Source of the DNA: Palsa-504 sp963835775
Lineage (GTDB): Bacteria > Actinomycetota > Actinomycetes > Streptosporangiales > Streptosporangiaceae
Direction: 5' to 3'
DNA length: 64,000 bases
Assembly (NCBI GenBank): GCA_963835775.1
Contig: CAWIHB010000019.1
Coordinates: 1 to 64,000 of the forward strand
Shown here: positions 17,635-25,999 of the stretch, in pieces
How positions within the stretch are numbered: the stretch's first letter is position 1
Layout of the letters: every line of letters starts with the position of its first letter
Notes under the pieces: model-generated
What the model was told of the DNA's origin: nothing
The model's database searches: none
The model's input: only the letters and a program-made list of their open reading frames with translations
Translations under genes and position numbers: made by a program

Positions 17635-18177
17635 AAGGTGGAGAAACCCCAGGCGGTAGCGGCGCTGGGCGAGGTCGTGGCCGCGTTCGACGGGATCATG
17701 GTGGCCCGGGGCGACCTGGGCGTGGAGTTCCCGCTCGAGCAGGTGCCGCTGGTGCAAAAGCGCGCCATCAGGCTGGCCAGGCAGGCCGCGAAACCCGTCA
17801 TCGTGGCCACCCAGATGCTCGAGTCGATAATCAGCGCGCCGCGGCCGACCCGGGCCGAGGCCTCCGATGTCGCCAATGCCGTGCTCGACGGCGCGGACGC
17901 GGTCATGCTCTCCGCGGAGACCAGCGTCGGCGCCTACCCGGTGCAGGCCGTGGCGACCATGGCGCAGATCATCGTGGCGGCCGAGCAGGACTGGCCGTTC
18001 ACCGCGCTAGCCGAACCGCCGGAGACCATCGGGGGCGCCATCGCCCGGGCGGCAGGCGAGGTCGGCGCGGCGGTGGGAGCCCGGGCGCCATCGCGTCCTG
18101 AACCGAGGCCCGGATCGCGGCCCGGCCACCTCATCGCATCCAGTCCGGCGGCGTCAGCCGCCATACCGGCCCGCTAG
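17632..18177 (+). pseudogene. Pyruvate kinase fragment
   Basis: An open frame enters abruptly at VIAKVEKPQAV and runs through MVARGDLGVE, KPVIVATQMLES, RPTRAEASDVANAV and ADAVMLSAETSVGAYP, the heart of the pyruvate kinase barrel. The N-terminal third and the C-terminal allosteric domain are missing, and the frame ends in unrelated Arg/Pro-rich codons at 18177. The substrate-binding core alone should not be functional. No start codon with a ribosome site is apparent; the fragment begins at a junction with oppositely oriented phosphotransferase remnants. Confidence 0.8.
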
Positions 18178-18185
18178 GAGGCATG

Positions 18186-18419
18186 ATGGTAACCATGAAG
18201 GCACCCCGCGTCGCGACCCAGCGCCGTCTGCCCAGCAGCCCGTTCGCTGCCCCGGCTCCCCCGCGCCCGGCCGAGACATTCGCCGTCGATGACCAGGTAA
18301 CGCACGACAAGTACGGGCTCGGCGTCGTCGTCACCGCGGACGACGACGCCTTGCTCGTGGACTTCCGCTCGCACCAGCGGCGGATCGCGCTCCCGTGCGC
18401 CAAGCTCACCAAGCTGTAA
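18186..18419 (+). CDS. Small CarD-like/Tudor-type protein
   Basis: 77-aa protein with a basic, Pro-rich N-terminus (about 1-30) and a compact beta domain FAVDDQVTHDKYGLGVVV...LLVDFRSHQRRIALP. It resembles the RNA-polymerase-interaction fold of CarD and related short actinobacterial proteins that bind RNAP or nucleic acid. AGGAGG at 18176-18181 points to ATG 18186 (ATGs at 18183 and 18195 are alternatives). A strong hairpin lies 32 bp past the stop. The link to transcription is inference from the domain shape. Confidence 0.7.
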   Translation: MVTMKAPRVATQRRLPSSPFAAPAPPRPAETFAVDDQVTHDKYGLGVVVTADDDALLVDFRSHQRRIALPCAKLTKL

Positions 18420-18450
18420 CATCCCGCGCCGAGCCTGCGCGCGGCGCGTC

Positions 18451-18487
18451 GGACCTGGAACGGCCCGGCCCGGGCCGTTCCAGGTCC
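18451..18487. terminator. Long perfect hairpin, probable bidirectional terminator
   Basis: A 37-bp palindrome with 18-bp perfectly complementary arms around one central base, beginning GGACCTGGAACGG and ending CCGTTCCAGGTCC. It lies between the convergent 77-aa gene (stop 18419) and cspA (stop 18569). There is no U-tract on either side, which is common for actinobacterial terminators. Confidence 0.7.
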
Positions 18488-18568
18488 GAAGATGATCAGA
18501 GGGATTCTGCGGCACCGCAGGTGACGTGACCGCCTGCGGCGCAGGCGACGCGACTGCGTGCCGGCAGG

Positions 18569-18775
18569 TCAGCCGCCGATGACCGTGACGTTCTCCGCCT
18601 GCGGTCCCTTCTGCCCCTGCGTGATGTCGAACTCGACCTTCTGTCCTTCCTCCAGGCTGCGGTAGCCGCTGCCGTTAATCGCGCTGAAGTGCACGAACAC
18701 GTCTTGGCCGCCGTCGACGGCGATGAAGCCGTAGCCCTTGTCGCCGTTGAACCACTTAACAGTGCCTTGCGCCAT
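18569..18775 (-). CDS. cspA: Cold-shock domain protein
   Basis: 68-aa single-strand nucleic-acid chaperone of the CspA family. RNP1 (KGYGFI) and RNP2 (VFVHF) are intact, and the length is standard. The start MAQGTVKWFN at ATG 18775 follows GAAGGTAAAG. The 200-bp upstream region has no other gene and could be the long leader typical of csp genes, but no specific structure was identified. Confidence 0.97.
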   Translation of the reverse strand: MAQGTVKWFNGDKGYGFIAVDGGQDVFVHFSAINGSGYRSLEEGQKVEFDITQGQKGPQAENVTVIGG

Positions 18776-18992
18776 CTTTACCTTCTCTGTGGTGGAGGCA
18801 GCGCCATCCCGCATCCCTGCGATCCCGCGCTAGCCGTTCGCTCCTGGTTAGCCTGCCACGTGACACCCCGAGCAGGCAAAACCAAGCCCAGATATATCGC
18901 AAGGTTTTGTCGCTATGTGAGACAAGGGCGGGTTGCCGCCGTGCAAAGATCTAGGCGCGGGGTCATGGGTCGGGCAGCCGGAACGAGGAATT

Positions 18993-19640
18993 GTGGGCCA
19001 GGCGGACGGCGCAACACCAGAAGTACCGCTGCTGACCGTGGCCATCGATCTGCCGTCAGCGCGGATTCTCGCCGATCAGGCCTCGATCATCCAGGACCTT
19101 CAATTCGTCATGGACTGCTGCAAGCGGCTGCTCGCGGAGCTGGCCAGGCCCGAGGAAGACCGGGACGCGGTGGTGCCGCAGGCGCTCTGGTCCGCCGCTC
19201 TGCTGGCCTACGCTCGCTGCTTCGAAACGGGCAGGCCGTCCGGGCTCGCCACCGCGGATATCGAGAGCCTGCCCCTGCACGGGGCAGTGCTGAAATTCCA
19301 CACCTGGGTTATCGGAGAGCGGGACAAGCTGGCCACGTATCCTGCGGACCCGTTCGCGGCCGCGAAGGTCGGGGCGGCTCTTTCCCCGCTTCGGCACAAG
19401 CAGCGCCGGGTGGAGGGAATCGCGATCTTCTCCACCAGCCACGTGCTCATCGACGCGATCGGCGTGCGGCAGCTGGGCGGCTTGGCCTCAGAACTGGCCA
19501 AGCAGACCGCCGAGCAGGCGACCAAGCAGCAGGACGCAGTGCTCGCCGAGGCCAAGCGGCAGGACCTCGACAGCCTGTACAGCCTTCCGCCGCTGCGCAT
19601 GCGGCCACCCCCCGCCGACCCGGCCCCAGACGCCTCCTAG
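18993..19640 (+). CDS. Hypothetical protein, all-helical
   Basis: 215-aa soluble, mostly helical protein. The core LKFHTWVIGERDKLATYPADPF (about 90-110, split here only by family variation) faintly resembles the RDK motif region of HEPN-like proteins seen in actinobacteria, but the usual catalytic His is not evident. The tail (about 160-215) is Gln/Lys-rich and Pro-rich. GTG 18993 sits close behind GAGGAA; TTG 18933 would lengthen it by 20 residues. No functional neighbour. Identity uncertain. Confidence 0.6.
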   Translation: MGQADGATPEVPLLTVAIDLPSARILADQASIIQDLQFVMDCCKRLLAELARPEEDRDAVVPQALWSAALLAYARCFETGRPSGLATADIESLPLHGAVLKFHTWVIGERDKLATYPADPFAAAKVGAALSPLRHKQRRVEGIAIFSTSHVLIDAIGVRQLGGLASELAKQTAEQATKQQDAVLAEAKRQDLDSLYSLPPLRMRPPPADPAPDAS

Positions 19641-19688
19641 GCCCGCCTGGACCGGGCATCCTGGCGCGTAGAATCCCGGCATCAGGCG

Positions 19689-20483
19689 GTGAGCGGGGAG
19701 GGCGCGGTGCGAGTCGAGGCGGCCAGCGCGGTGCCCTCGCTTGCTTCCGGGGTGAAGCTCACGGTCGGCGCGGGCGGGCCCTCGCTGCGCCCCATGATGT
19801 GGATGTTCCTGGCCATCCTGGTCACGTTCCTGCTCACCAGGACCGTGACCAGGCTGATCAGGTCGGGCGCCGGTGCCCGCGCCGGGCTGGGCAACATCCG
19901 GATCGCCGGCAACCACGTGCATCACCAGGTCTTCGGCATCCTGATCATCATCGGCACGGGCATCGTCCTGGTCTCCAAGGCGCCGCGGGGCGTCGGGCTC
20001 GACGTGGCCGCGGCCGTCTTCGGGGCGGGCATCGGCCTGACCGTGGACGAGTTCGCGCTCTGGCTGCACCTCGAAGACGTCTACTGGTCCCACGAAGGCC
20101 GCAAGTCGGTCGACGCGATCTTCTGCGTACTGGTCATCACCGGCACGCTGATCGGCGGGGCCGAATTCGTGACCGGCCGCATCGGGACGGCGGCCTGGTG
20201 GTCCTCGGTCGGTGTCATCGCGCTCAATCTCCTGCTGTGCCTGATCTGCATGCTCAAAGGCAAGGTCGTGACCGGCGTCATCGGCATCTTCATCAGCATC
20301 GTGGCCCTCATCGGCGCCGTCCGGCTGGCCAAGCCGGAGTCCTGGTGGGCTGGGCGTCGCTACGCCAGCCGCCCGCGTCTCGCCCTGCGCGCCGCCCGCC
20401 GGTACGACCAGCACTACGAAGCGCGCTGGAACCGGATACGGGACCTCATCGCCGGCGCTCCCTCCCGGGAACGGCCCGGCTGA
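19689..20483 (+). CDS. Conserved integral membrane protein
   Basis: 264-aa protein with about five TM helices (starting near residues 35, 79, 104, 145 and 175) and a basic C-terminal tail. A conserved-looking cytosolic loop, GLTVDEFALWLHLEDVYW followed by GRKSVDA, follows helix 3. GTG start at 19689, 48 bp after the previous gene. I do not recognise a characterised family. The tail overlaps the 3' end of a phytanoyl-CoA dioxygenase remnant on the other strand. Confidence 0.75.
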   Translation: MSGEGAVRVEAASAVPSLASGVKLTVGAGGPSLRPMMWMFLAILVTFLLTRTVTRLIRSGAGARAGLGNIRIAGNHVHHQVFGILIIIGTGIVLVSKAPRGVGLDVAAAVFGAGIGLTVDEFALWLHLEDVYWSHEGRKSVDAIFCVLVITGTLIGGAEFVTGRIGTAAWWSSVGVIALNLLLCLICMLKGKVVTGVIGIFISIVALIGAVRLAKPESWWAGRRYASRPRLALRAARRYDQHYEARWNRIRDLIAGAPSRERPG

Positions 20484-20743
20484 CGGGCCAGACCACAGGG
20501 AACAGCGGATGGTCCATCGCCGCCGCGGCGGGGGAACGTCCTGGGCATCAGCCACGGCCCGTTATGCGATCCGGCCAAAAGCTCCAGGCTCCCCCCGGCC
20601 GGCACCTGGGCCAGCGGGCTGGGCCTGGTCAGGACCTCGTCGATCGCGGCGGCCGCGGCGGCTACCTCCCCGCCGTCGAGCACACCGCGGATGCACACGA
20701 CGCCATCACGGGCGAAGGCCGCCGCCGTTTCCTCGAGCTCCAC
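20484..20743 (-). pseudogene. Phytanoyl-CoA dioxygenase remnant
   Basis: The frame from GTG 20743 reads ELEETAAAFARDGVVCIRGV and VLDGGEVAAAAAAIDEVL, the N-terminus of PhyH-type Fe(II)/2-oxoglutarate oxygenases. It then jumps to GGSLELLAGSHNGPWLMPR, a segment normally about 100 residues later. The metal-binding HxD region that should lie between is gone, so it cannot be an active oxygenase. The frame runs on to 20414 in unrelated sequence. A hairpin element with flanking direct repeats is inserted 26 bp upstream of the GTG. Confidence 0.65.
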
Positions 20744-20760
20744 GAGCGCACTGTGGCGAA

Positions 20761-20831
20761 ATGCCGGTCTGGGATATGCAGTTAACCCTTCCGGGCCGCC
20801 CTCCGGTTGACTGCATATCCCGGATGCCGGT
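20761..20831. repeat. MITE-like hairpin flanked by 8-bp direct repeats
   Basis: A 55-bp segment (20769-20823) has near-perfect terminal inverted repeats: left GGGATATGCAGTTAACC (20771-20787), right GGTTGACTGCATATCCC (20805-20821), 16 of 17 bases paired. It is flanked by the direct repeat ATGCCGGT at 20761-20768 and 20824-20831, the form of a target-site duplication. It could also act as a transcription hairpin. No second copy is seen in the window. Confidence 0.6.
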
Positions 20832-20863
20832 TTCATTCCACTGGCGTGGGCCTGGACGCAGCA

Positions 20864-21256
20864 TCACCGGTCAGCCATGGCGGCGGTCAGCATCACGCGC
20901 TCGGCGTCGCTGAACGGCACCGGCCGGTGCTGGCCGGGGTCCCAGCGGACCGTGGTCACGCGGGCCTCGGCCGCCACCTCCCCGGCCGGGGTGAGGATCG
21001 TTTCCCTGGTGATCAGGCTGGTCTTGCCCATCCGCTCGGCCTGGATCCGCACCGTCACCTGCCGGTCCTGATGGCGGACCTCGGCGCGGAAATCCATCTC
21101 GAGCCGGGCCACCACGTAGTGCGGGTCGGTGTCGAAGGTCTGCGTGTAGAACGCGTCCCTGCCTTCCTCCAGGTAACTGACGAAGACCGCGTTGTTGACG
21201 TGCCCAAAGGCGTCCGTGTCACGCCACCTGACTGGGACCACACGCTCGAACGTCAC
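20864..21256 (-). CDS. Acyl-CoA thioesterase (4HBT hotdog fold)
   Basis: 130-aa hotdog thioesterase. The catalytic region RWRDTDAFGHVNNAVFVSYL carries the Asp and GHVNN signature of the 4-hydroxybenzoyl-CoA thioesterase/YbgC group. GTG start at 21256. It is divergent from a crotonase gene (start 21312) with only 55 bp between, so a shared promoter region is likely. It probably hydrolyses an acyl-CoA to release CoA; the substrate is unknown. Confidence 0.93.
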   Translation of the reverse strand: MTFERVVPVRWRDTDAFGHVNNAVFVSYLEEGRDAFYTQTFDTDPHYVVARLEMDFRAEVRHQDRQVTVRIQAERMGKTSLITRETILTPAGEVAAEARVTTVRWDPGQHRPVPFSDAERVMLTAAMADR

Positions 21257-21311
21257 AGCACGTTATCCTCGTCCAGGCCTGCCTCCCGCGCTCGAGAATG
21301 AGGTGTCCCGC

Positions 21312-22103
21312 ATGAATGGCCCTGGCCAGCTGAAGCAGATCAGGTCCGAGGTCCGCGACCACACCGCCGTGATCACCCTGGCCAATGCCAGCCGGAGGAA
21401 CGCGATCAACGCCGAGATGGTGACCGAGATCGTCGGCGTGCTTGACCAGATCGAGGCCAGCCCAGAGGTGAGCGCCATGGTCATCACGGGCGAAGGCCCG
21501 GCCTTCTGCGCCGGTGCCGAACTCGGTCACCTGATGCGGGCCTCGGCCGAGAACGACCTGGCCACCGAGGCACTGCGGACCATCTACCGGGTGTTCCTGC
21601 GCATCGACGCGTGCCGCCTGCCCACGATCGCGGCGGTCAACGGGCCCGCCGTCGGAGCCGGCATGAACATGGCTCTGGCCTGCGACATCAGGATCGCGGG
21701 ACATTCGGCGAGGTTCGCCACCCGCTTCCTGGCCCTGGGCCTGCACCCCGGCGGCGGGCACACCTGGATGCTGCGGCGGGCCATCGGAGCCCAGGGCGCC
21801 ATGGCCGCCGTCCTGCTCGACCAGGAACTGTCCGGCCCGGAGGCGGCCGAAGCGGGCCTGGCCTGGCGGTGCGTGCCGGACGGGGAGCTGATGGCGGAGG
21901 CTTTGCGCCTCGCGTCCCGGGCCGCTGCCGCGCCGCGCCAGGTGCTCGTGCAGACCAAGCAGTCGATCAAGGAAGCGGCCGACGTCAGCTCCTACGCCGA
22001 TGCCGTCGAGCTTGAGCTGCCCAGGCAGCTCTGGTCGGCCCAGCAGGGCGAGTTCGCCGACCGGCTGGCCAAGCTCGGCGTCGGCCAGGGCCGTAAAGGC
22101 TGA
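21312..22103 (+). CDS. Enoyl-CoA hydratase/isomerase family protein
   Basis: 263-aa crotonase with the oxyanion-hole segments GPAFCAGAELGHL (about 63-75) and VGAGMNMALACDI (about 114-126). Where classical hydratases have a catalytic Glu (PExxxG), this protein reads LALGLHPGGG. It may therefore be an isomerase, hydrolase or other crotonase activity rather than a standard hydratase. ATG start at 21312. Divergent from the thioesterase, which fits acyl-CoA metabolism. Confidence 0.9.
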   Translation: MNGPGQLKQIRSEVRDHTAVITLANASRRNAINAEMVTEIVGVLDQIEASPEVSAMVITGEGPAFCAGAELGHLMRASAENDLATEALRTIYRVFLRIDACRLPTIAAVNGPAVGAGMNMALACDIRIAGHSARFATRFLALGLHPGGGHTWMLRRAIGAQGAMAAVLLDQELSGPEAAEAGLAWRCVPDGELMAEALRLASRAAAAPRQVLVQTKQSIKEAADVSSYADAVELELPRQLWSAQQGEFADRLAKLGVGQGRKG

Positions 22104-22160
22104 CCGCATGGCTCGACCAGGCCGGGCGGATGGCGGGGAGCGCCCAGGCCCAGCAAAGTG

Positions 22161-22780
22161 TTAGCCGGAGATCACCGACACGGTGTCGTCGCCGACGTTG
22201 GCGGTGTAAACGGCGCCGGTCAGCGGGTTGACTGCGACCCCGACCGGGCCCCTGCCGACCGCGATGGTGGCGGTGACCGTGTTGGTCTGGCCGCTGATCA
22301 CCGACACGGTGCCATTCTTGATGTTGGTGACGTAGACGGCACCGGTCGGCGGGTTGACCGCGACCCCGACCGGGCCGCTGCCGACCGGGATGGTGGCGGT
22401 AACCGTGCTGGTCCGGCCGCTGATCACCGATACGGTGCCGTCGGAGAAGTTGGTGACGTAGACATCGCCGGTCAGCGAGTTCGCCGCAACCGCGTCCGGG
22501 CTGGTGCCAACCCGGACGGTGGCGGTGACCGTGTTGGTCTGGCCGCTGATCACCGACACGGTGCCGTCGGAGAAGTTGGTGACGTAGACATCGCCGGTCA
22601 GCAGGCTGACCGCGACCCCGTACGGGCTGGTGCCGACCCGGATGGTGGCGGTGACCGTGTTGGTCTGGCCGCTGATCACCGACACGGTGCCGTCGTTGAA
22701 GTTGGTGACGTAGACAAAGCCGGTCAGCGGGCAGGCCGCGACCGCATCCGACTCGCTGCCGACCGAGATCGTGGCGGTGA
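22161..22780. repeat. 126-bp intragenic tandem repeats
   Basis: Five tandem copies of a 126-bp unit encode the beta-propeller blades. Several stretches, such as GTGTTGGTCTGGCCGCTG, recur in almost every copy. Copy-number variation between strains is expected. Confidence 0.85.
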
Positions 22781-22874
22781 TGATCGGAGCCGCGGTGGCC
22801 GCGGCCGGCGCGGTCCGCTCCAGTGTCATGGCGCCGCTCGCACCGGTCGCGTCGCGCCTGTGGTGATGTGTCAT
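22161..22874 (-). CDS. YVTN beta-propeller repeat protein
   Basis: 237-aa protein made almost entirely of five about 42-residue repeats, each of the form GxVYVTNxxDGTVSVISGQTNTVTATIxVG. These are YVTN/NHL-type blades; five complete blades is short for a closed propeller. The DNA repeats with a 126-bp period and high identity, showing recent duplication. ATG 22874 follows AAGGAGCC. The N-terminus (MTHHHRRD) is not a clear signal peptide, although such proteins are often secreted. Function unknown, possibly binding or structural. Confidence 0.85.
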   Translation of the reverse strand: MTHHHRRDATGASGAMTLERTAPAAATAAPIITATISVGSESDAVAACPLTGFVYVTNFNDGTVSVISGQTNTVTATIRVGTSPYGVAVSLLTGDVYVTNFSDGTVSVISGQTNTVTATVRVGTSPDAVAANSLTGDVYVTNFSDGTVSVISGRTSTVTATIPVGSGPVGVAVNPPTGAVYVTNIKNGTVSVISGQTNTVTATIAVGRGPVGVAVNPLTGAVYTANVGDDTVSVISG

Positions 22875-23099
22875 GACCCCGGCTCCTTCTAATTGTCCGG
22901 TACAGACGGCCGGGGTCTCGAGCCAACGGTATTAACCTCAATGATCTCGCGCCACAACGGCCCGTCAAGACTTTGCCGGGGCCATATCGCCATCTATCGG
23001 CCATCCGTATGCGACGGTAGCCCAACGGAGCAGCAGGACTACCGACATCGACCTGATCCGACTGCCGTAACCTTCCGACCTACGCCAGCGTCCGCGTGG

Positions 23100-24083
23100 T
23101 TAGTTGCCCGCCAGCCGGGCCACGACCGGCGCGAACGCCTCCATCGAGCGCTGCGCCACGTTGATGTAGCTGACGCCCAGTTCGCCGCGGCGCTGCTCGA
23201 GCTGGTCGCAGATCTCGGGTACCGAGCCGATCAGGGCGTGCGGATGCTCGGCCAGCACGTCTGGGGTCACGCCGAACCGCCGGGCCATCGCGGCCACCGC
23301 GTCGGCCGGATCGTCGCTGATCGCGATGAAGTAGGCGGCGATCTCCAGCTCGAGGTCACCGAACCGGTCGCCCGCGCCCTCCCGGATCCAGCCGATCTTC
23401 TCCACGGTCGCGTCCCGGGTCGAGCTGGCCACGCTGCCCGTCCCGAGCTGGCCCGCGGCGTTGTTGAAGTTGATGCTCACGATGTCGGCCAGCTGGCCGG
23501 CCAGCCGCAGCACGCGCGGGGCGCCGCCGCCGATGAAGATCGGCGGGTGCGGCTGCTGTACCGGCCGCGGCCGCCCGGCGAAGCCGGAGGCCCGGACGAA
23601 CGTGCGCTTGATGTCCAGCGGCTCGCCCGCCCAGTGCGCCCGCAGCACCTCCACGGTCTCCGCCAGCCGCTCGATCCGCAGCCCCGGCCGTTCCATCGCG
23701 ATGCCGAGCCCTTCGTACTCGGCGGCCACCCAGCCGGCGCCCAGCCCGACCTCGACCCGGCCCTCGGACAGCATGTCCAGCGTCGCGGTCTCCTTGGCCA
23801 GCATGACCGGATTGTGGTAGTCGGCGCAGAACACCCGGCAGCCCACCCGCAGCTGCGTGGTCGCCATGGCCGCCGCCGTCATCGCGGTCAGCGGCGCGAC
23901 GTCGACCGGGCGGTGCCCGGAGGCCTCCGCGATGTCGCCCGGGCCGAAGTAGTGGTCGGTGGTGAACAGGGTCGAGTACCCCAGGTCCTCGGCCCGCCGG
24001 GCCAGGTCGGTCCACTGCCGGCCGGACTCGGCCTCGAAGGCCTGCACCGAGAACCGGAACGCTCGGGTCTTTCCGTCGCTCAT
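23100..24083 (-). CDS. LLM-class F420-dependent oxidoreductase
   Basis: 327-aa luciferase-like TIM barrel. Motifs of the actinobacterial TIGR03621-like group are present: STLFTTDHYFGPGD (about 37-50), VGCRVFCADYHNPVMLAKE, GRVEVGLGAGW, and PPIFIGGGAPRVLRLAG. It predicts hydride transfer with F420 (or FMNH2). ATG 24083, 14 bp after the KstD-like flavoprotein gene on the same strand, so the two are an operon. Probably oxidises or reduces a cyclic alcohol, ketone or enone; the substrate is not known. Confidence 0.92.
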   Translation of the reverse strand: MSDGKTRAFRFSVQAFEAESGRQWTDLARRAEDLGYSTLFTTDHYFGPGDIAEASGHRPVDVAPLTAMTAAAMATTQLRVGCRVFCADYHNPVMLAKETATLDMLSEGRVEVGLGAGWVAAEYEGLGIAMERPGLRIERLAETVEVLRAHWAGEPLDIKRTFVRASGFAGRPRPVQQPHPPIFIGGGAPRVLRLAGQLADIVSINFNNAAGQLGTGSVASSTRDATVEKIGWIREGAGDRFGDLELEIAAYFIAISDDPADAVAAMARRFGVTPDVLAEHPHALIGSVPEICDQLEQRRGELGVSYINVAQRSMEAFAPVVARLAGN

Positions 24084-24097
24084 TGGCTGCTCCTGCC

Positions 24098-25762
24098 CTA
24101 ACGCCCGTGTCGGCCGGAACCGCAGGCCGCCGCTCGGGCCGCCGCGTCCCGGCCGGCCAGATAGCCGAACACCAGGCCCGGTCCGAGCGTGCCGCCGTGC
24201 CCGCCGTACGTCATGCCCATGATCGATCCCATCGCGTTGCCTGCCGCGTAGAGGCCGCCGATGACCCCGCCGTCGACGTCGAGCACCCGGCCGCTGACGT
24301 CGGTCCGAGGTCCGCCCTTGGTGCCCAACGCCCCGCATCGGACCCTGGTCGCGTAGTACGGCGGGGTGTTCAGCGGGCCGATGGTGGCCTGCGGCGTGTA
24401 GCCGAACGCCGGATCGCCCCAGGCCCGGTCGTGGTGGCTTTCGCCGCGGTGGAAGTCAGGGTCAGCCCCGGCGGCGGCGTGCGCATTCCACCGCCGCACG
24501 GTGTCCTGCAGGGCACCGGCCGGCACGCCCATCTGCCCGGCCAGCCCGCCGATGCTGTCCGCCTCGAGCAGCCAGCGCGGCGTCAGCGCCGGCGGCTTGT
24601 ACCCGGCCAGCCCGTACTTGGACGCGAAGTGGTGGTCGATCAGCAGCCAGGCCGGATGGTTGACGTAGGCGAACCGGGCCACGTCCACCACGTGGAACGC
24701 GTTGCCCAGCGCGTTGTAGTTCGCCGCCTCGTTGGTGAACCGCACGCCATCGTCGTTGACCATGATGGAGTGCGGGCGGGTCCGCTCGGAGTTGACCTGC
24801 CAGGGAACCAGGCCGCGGCCAGGTACCTCGACGTCGATCGTGGCCACCCACCACGCCTCGCGCATGTCGGCCAGGTCGGCGCCGACCCGCATGGCCATCC
24901 GCAGCGCGTCGCCGGTATTGGTCGGGACGCTGACCGCCCGGGCCAGCGGACCGCGCAGGAAGGTGCGCACCAGCTTCGCGTCGTGCTCGAAGCCGCCGGT
25001 GGCTAGGACCACCCCGCCGCCGGCCCGCGCCTCGAACGGCCCGTCCGGCCCCTCGACGGCCACGCCGGCCACCGCGCCGTTCTCGGTCAGCAGCCGCACG
25101 CCGCGGCAGCCGGTCTGCGGCACCACTCCGCGGTCGAGACACCCTTTGAGCAGCCGCCCGATGAGGGCCTGGCCCGATCCTCGCTCGTCCCGGATCTTCC
25201 GCCGCTCCAGTTCCTCGGGCGCCAGCCCGTTCGGCGCCTTGCGTCCCAGCGAGGACTCGCTCATGCAGAACTCGCCGGTCAGCTGCCAGCCGACCGTCAC
25301 CCGCCCGGCCCACTCCGCCAGTTCCTCGAACGGGAACAGCGGGCACTCTACCGACCGGCCCTCGCGCTGCCCGCCCGGGTGCTCCGGGTGGTAGTCGCTC
25401 ATCCCGGCCAGCGTCTCGAACTGCACCGGGGTGTGCGCCTCGAGCCAGTCGACCACTTCGGGCGCGGTGTCGGCGAACGCCTCGATCATCGGCCGCTCGA
25501 TGAGCCCGTGCGACAGCGACTCCAGATAGGTCAGTACCTCCTCGCGGCTGTCCGCGAAGCCTGCCTCTGCCTCGTGCCGGTTGTTGGGTAGCCAGGCCAC
25601 CCCGCCGGACCAGGCGCTGGTACCCCCGACCTGCTCGCCCCGCTCGAACAGCCCCACCCGGGCCCCGCCGGCCGCCGCCCGCACCGCGGCCGTCAGCCCC
25701 GCCGCACCGGTGCCCAGCACCACCACGTCGTAGCGGTGGTCGCGGGCCGCTGCTCCGGCCAT
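24098..25762 (-). CDS. FAD-dependent oxidoreductase (KstD/fumarate reductase type)
   Basis: 554-aa flavoprotein. The N-terminal FAD motif is VVVLGTGAAGLTAAVRA, followed by EQVGGTSAWSGG. The C-terminus GGLYAAGNAMGSIMGMTYGG, GGTLGPGLVFGYLAG is the closing FAD motif of 3-ketosteroid Delta1-dehydrogenases and relatives. Likely introduces a double bond next to a carbonyl in a cyclic substrate. ATG 25762 is the first full gene of an operon with the LLM gene. A 31-codon leader ORF and a 112-bp repeated promoter-like module lie directly upstream. Steroid specificity is inference. Confidence 0.88.
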   Translation of the reverse strand: MAGAAARDHRYDVVVLGTGAAGLTAAVRAAAGGARVGLFERGEQVGGTSAWSGGVAWLPNNRHEAEAGFADSREEVLTYLESLSHGLIERPMIEAFADTAPEVVDWLEAHTPVQFETLAGMSDYHPEHPGGQREGRSVECPLFPFEELAEWAGRVTVGWQLTGEFCMSESSLGRKAPNGLAPEELERRKIRDERGSGQALIGRLLKGCLDRGVVPQTGCRGVRLLTENGAVAGVAVEGPDGPFEARAGGGVVLATGGFEHDAKLVRTFLRGPLARAVSVPTNTGDALRMAMRVGADLADMREAWWVATIDVEVPGRGLVPWQVNSERTRPHSIMVNDDGVRFTNEAANYNALGNAFHVVDVARFAYVNHPAWLLIDHHFASKYGLAGYKPPALTPRWLLEADSIGGLAGQMGVPAGALQDTVRRWNAHAAAGADPDFHRGESHHDRAWGDPAFGYTPQATIGPLNTPPYYATRVRCGALGTKGGPRTDVSGRVLDVDGGVIGGLYAAGNAMGSIMGMTYGGHGGTLGPGLVFGYLAGRDAAARAAACGSGRHGR

Positions 25763-25777
25763 CCGGCACTCCCTCGC

Positions 25778-25873
25778 CTACGGCTGGTGCTGGGCGCTGA
25801 AGTCGGCGCGGTAGCCGCCCGCCGCGTCGCGCACCGGCTCGATCTCGATGCTGCCGACGATCAGGATCTCCAC
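25778..25873 (-). CDS. Putative 31-codon leader ORF
   Basis: GTG at 25873, with GGAG eight bases upstream, opens a 31-aa frame starting VEILIVGSIEIEP and ending at TAG 25778, 15 bp before the flavoprotein ATG. The first codons lie inside the 112-bp repeat. The second repeat copy opens a similar frame (VEILMGVSS) that ends by overlapping the MFS start. It could be a translated leader or the stump of a lost gene. Expression is unproven. Confidence 0.35.
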   Translation of the reverse strand: MEILIVGSIEIEPVRDAAGGYRADFSAQHQP

Positions 25874-25971
25874 GTCATCCGCTCCAGTGCGCCGCCCGGG
25901 CTGGGCTGGCCCCAGACCGATAGTTATTGTAGTCGATGACAAGATAGTAGCGCTCGTCCGGCGGCGCGGGC
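25860..25971. repeat. 112-bp promoter-like direct repeat, copy A
   Basis: About 94% identical (7 mismatches) to 27858-27969, in the same orientation. It contains the imperfect palindrome TTGTAGTCGATGACAA at 25927-25942 in an AT-richer core, plus the ribosome site and start of a leader ORF for the minus-strand flavoprotein operon. Probably a duplicated promoter/operator. Confidence 0.85.
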
Positions 25972-25999
25972 GGCAAGAAGGAGCGCCGGCGAAGTCGGC

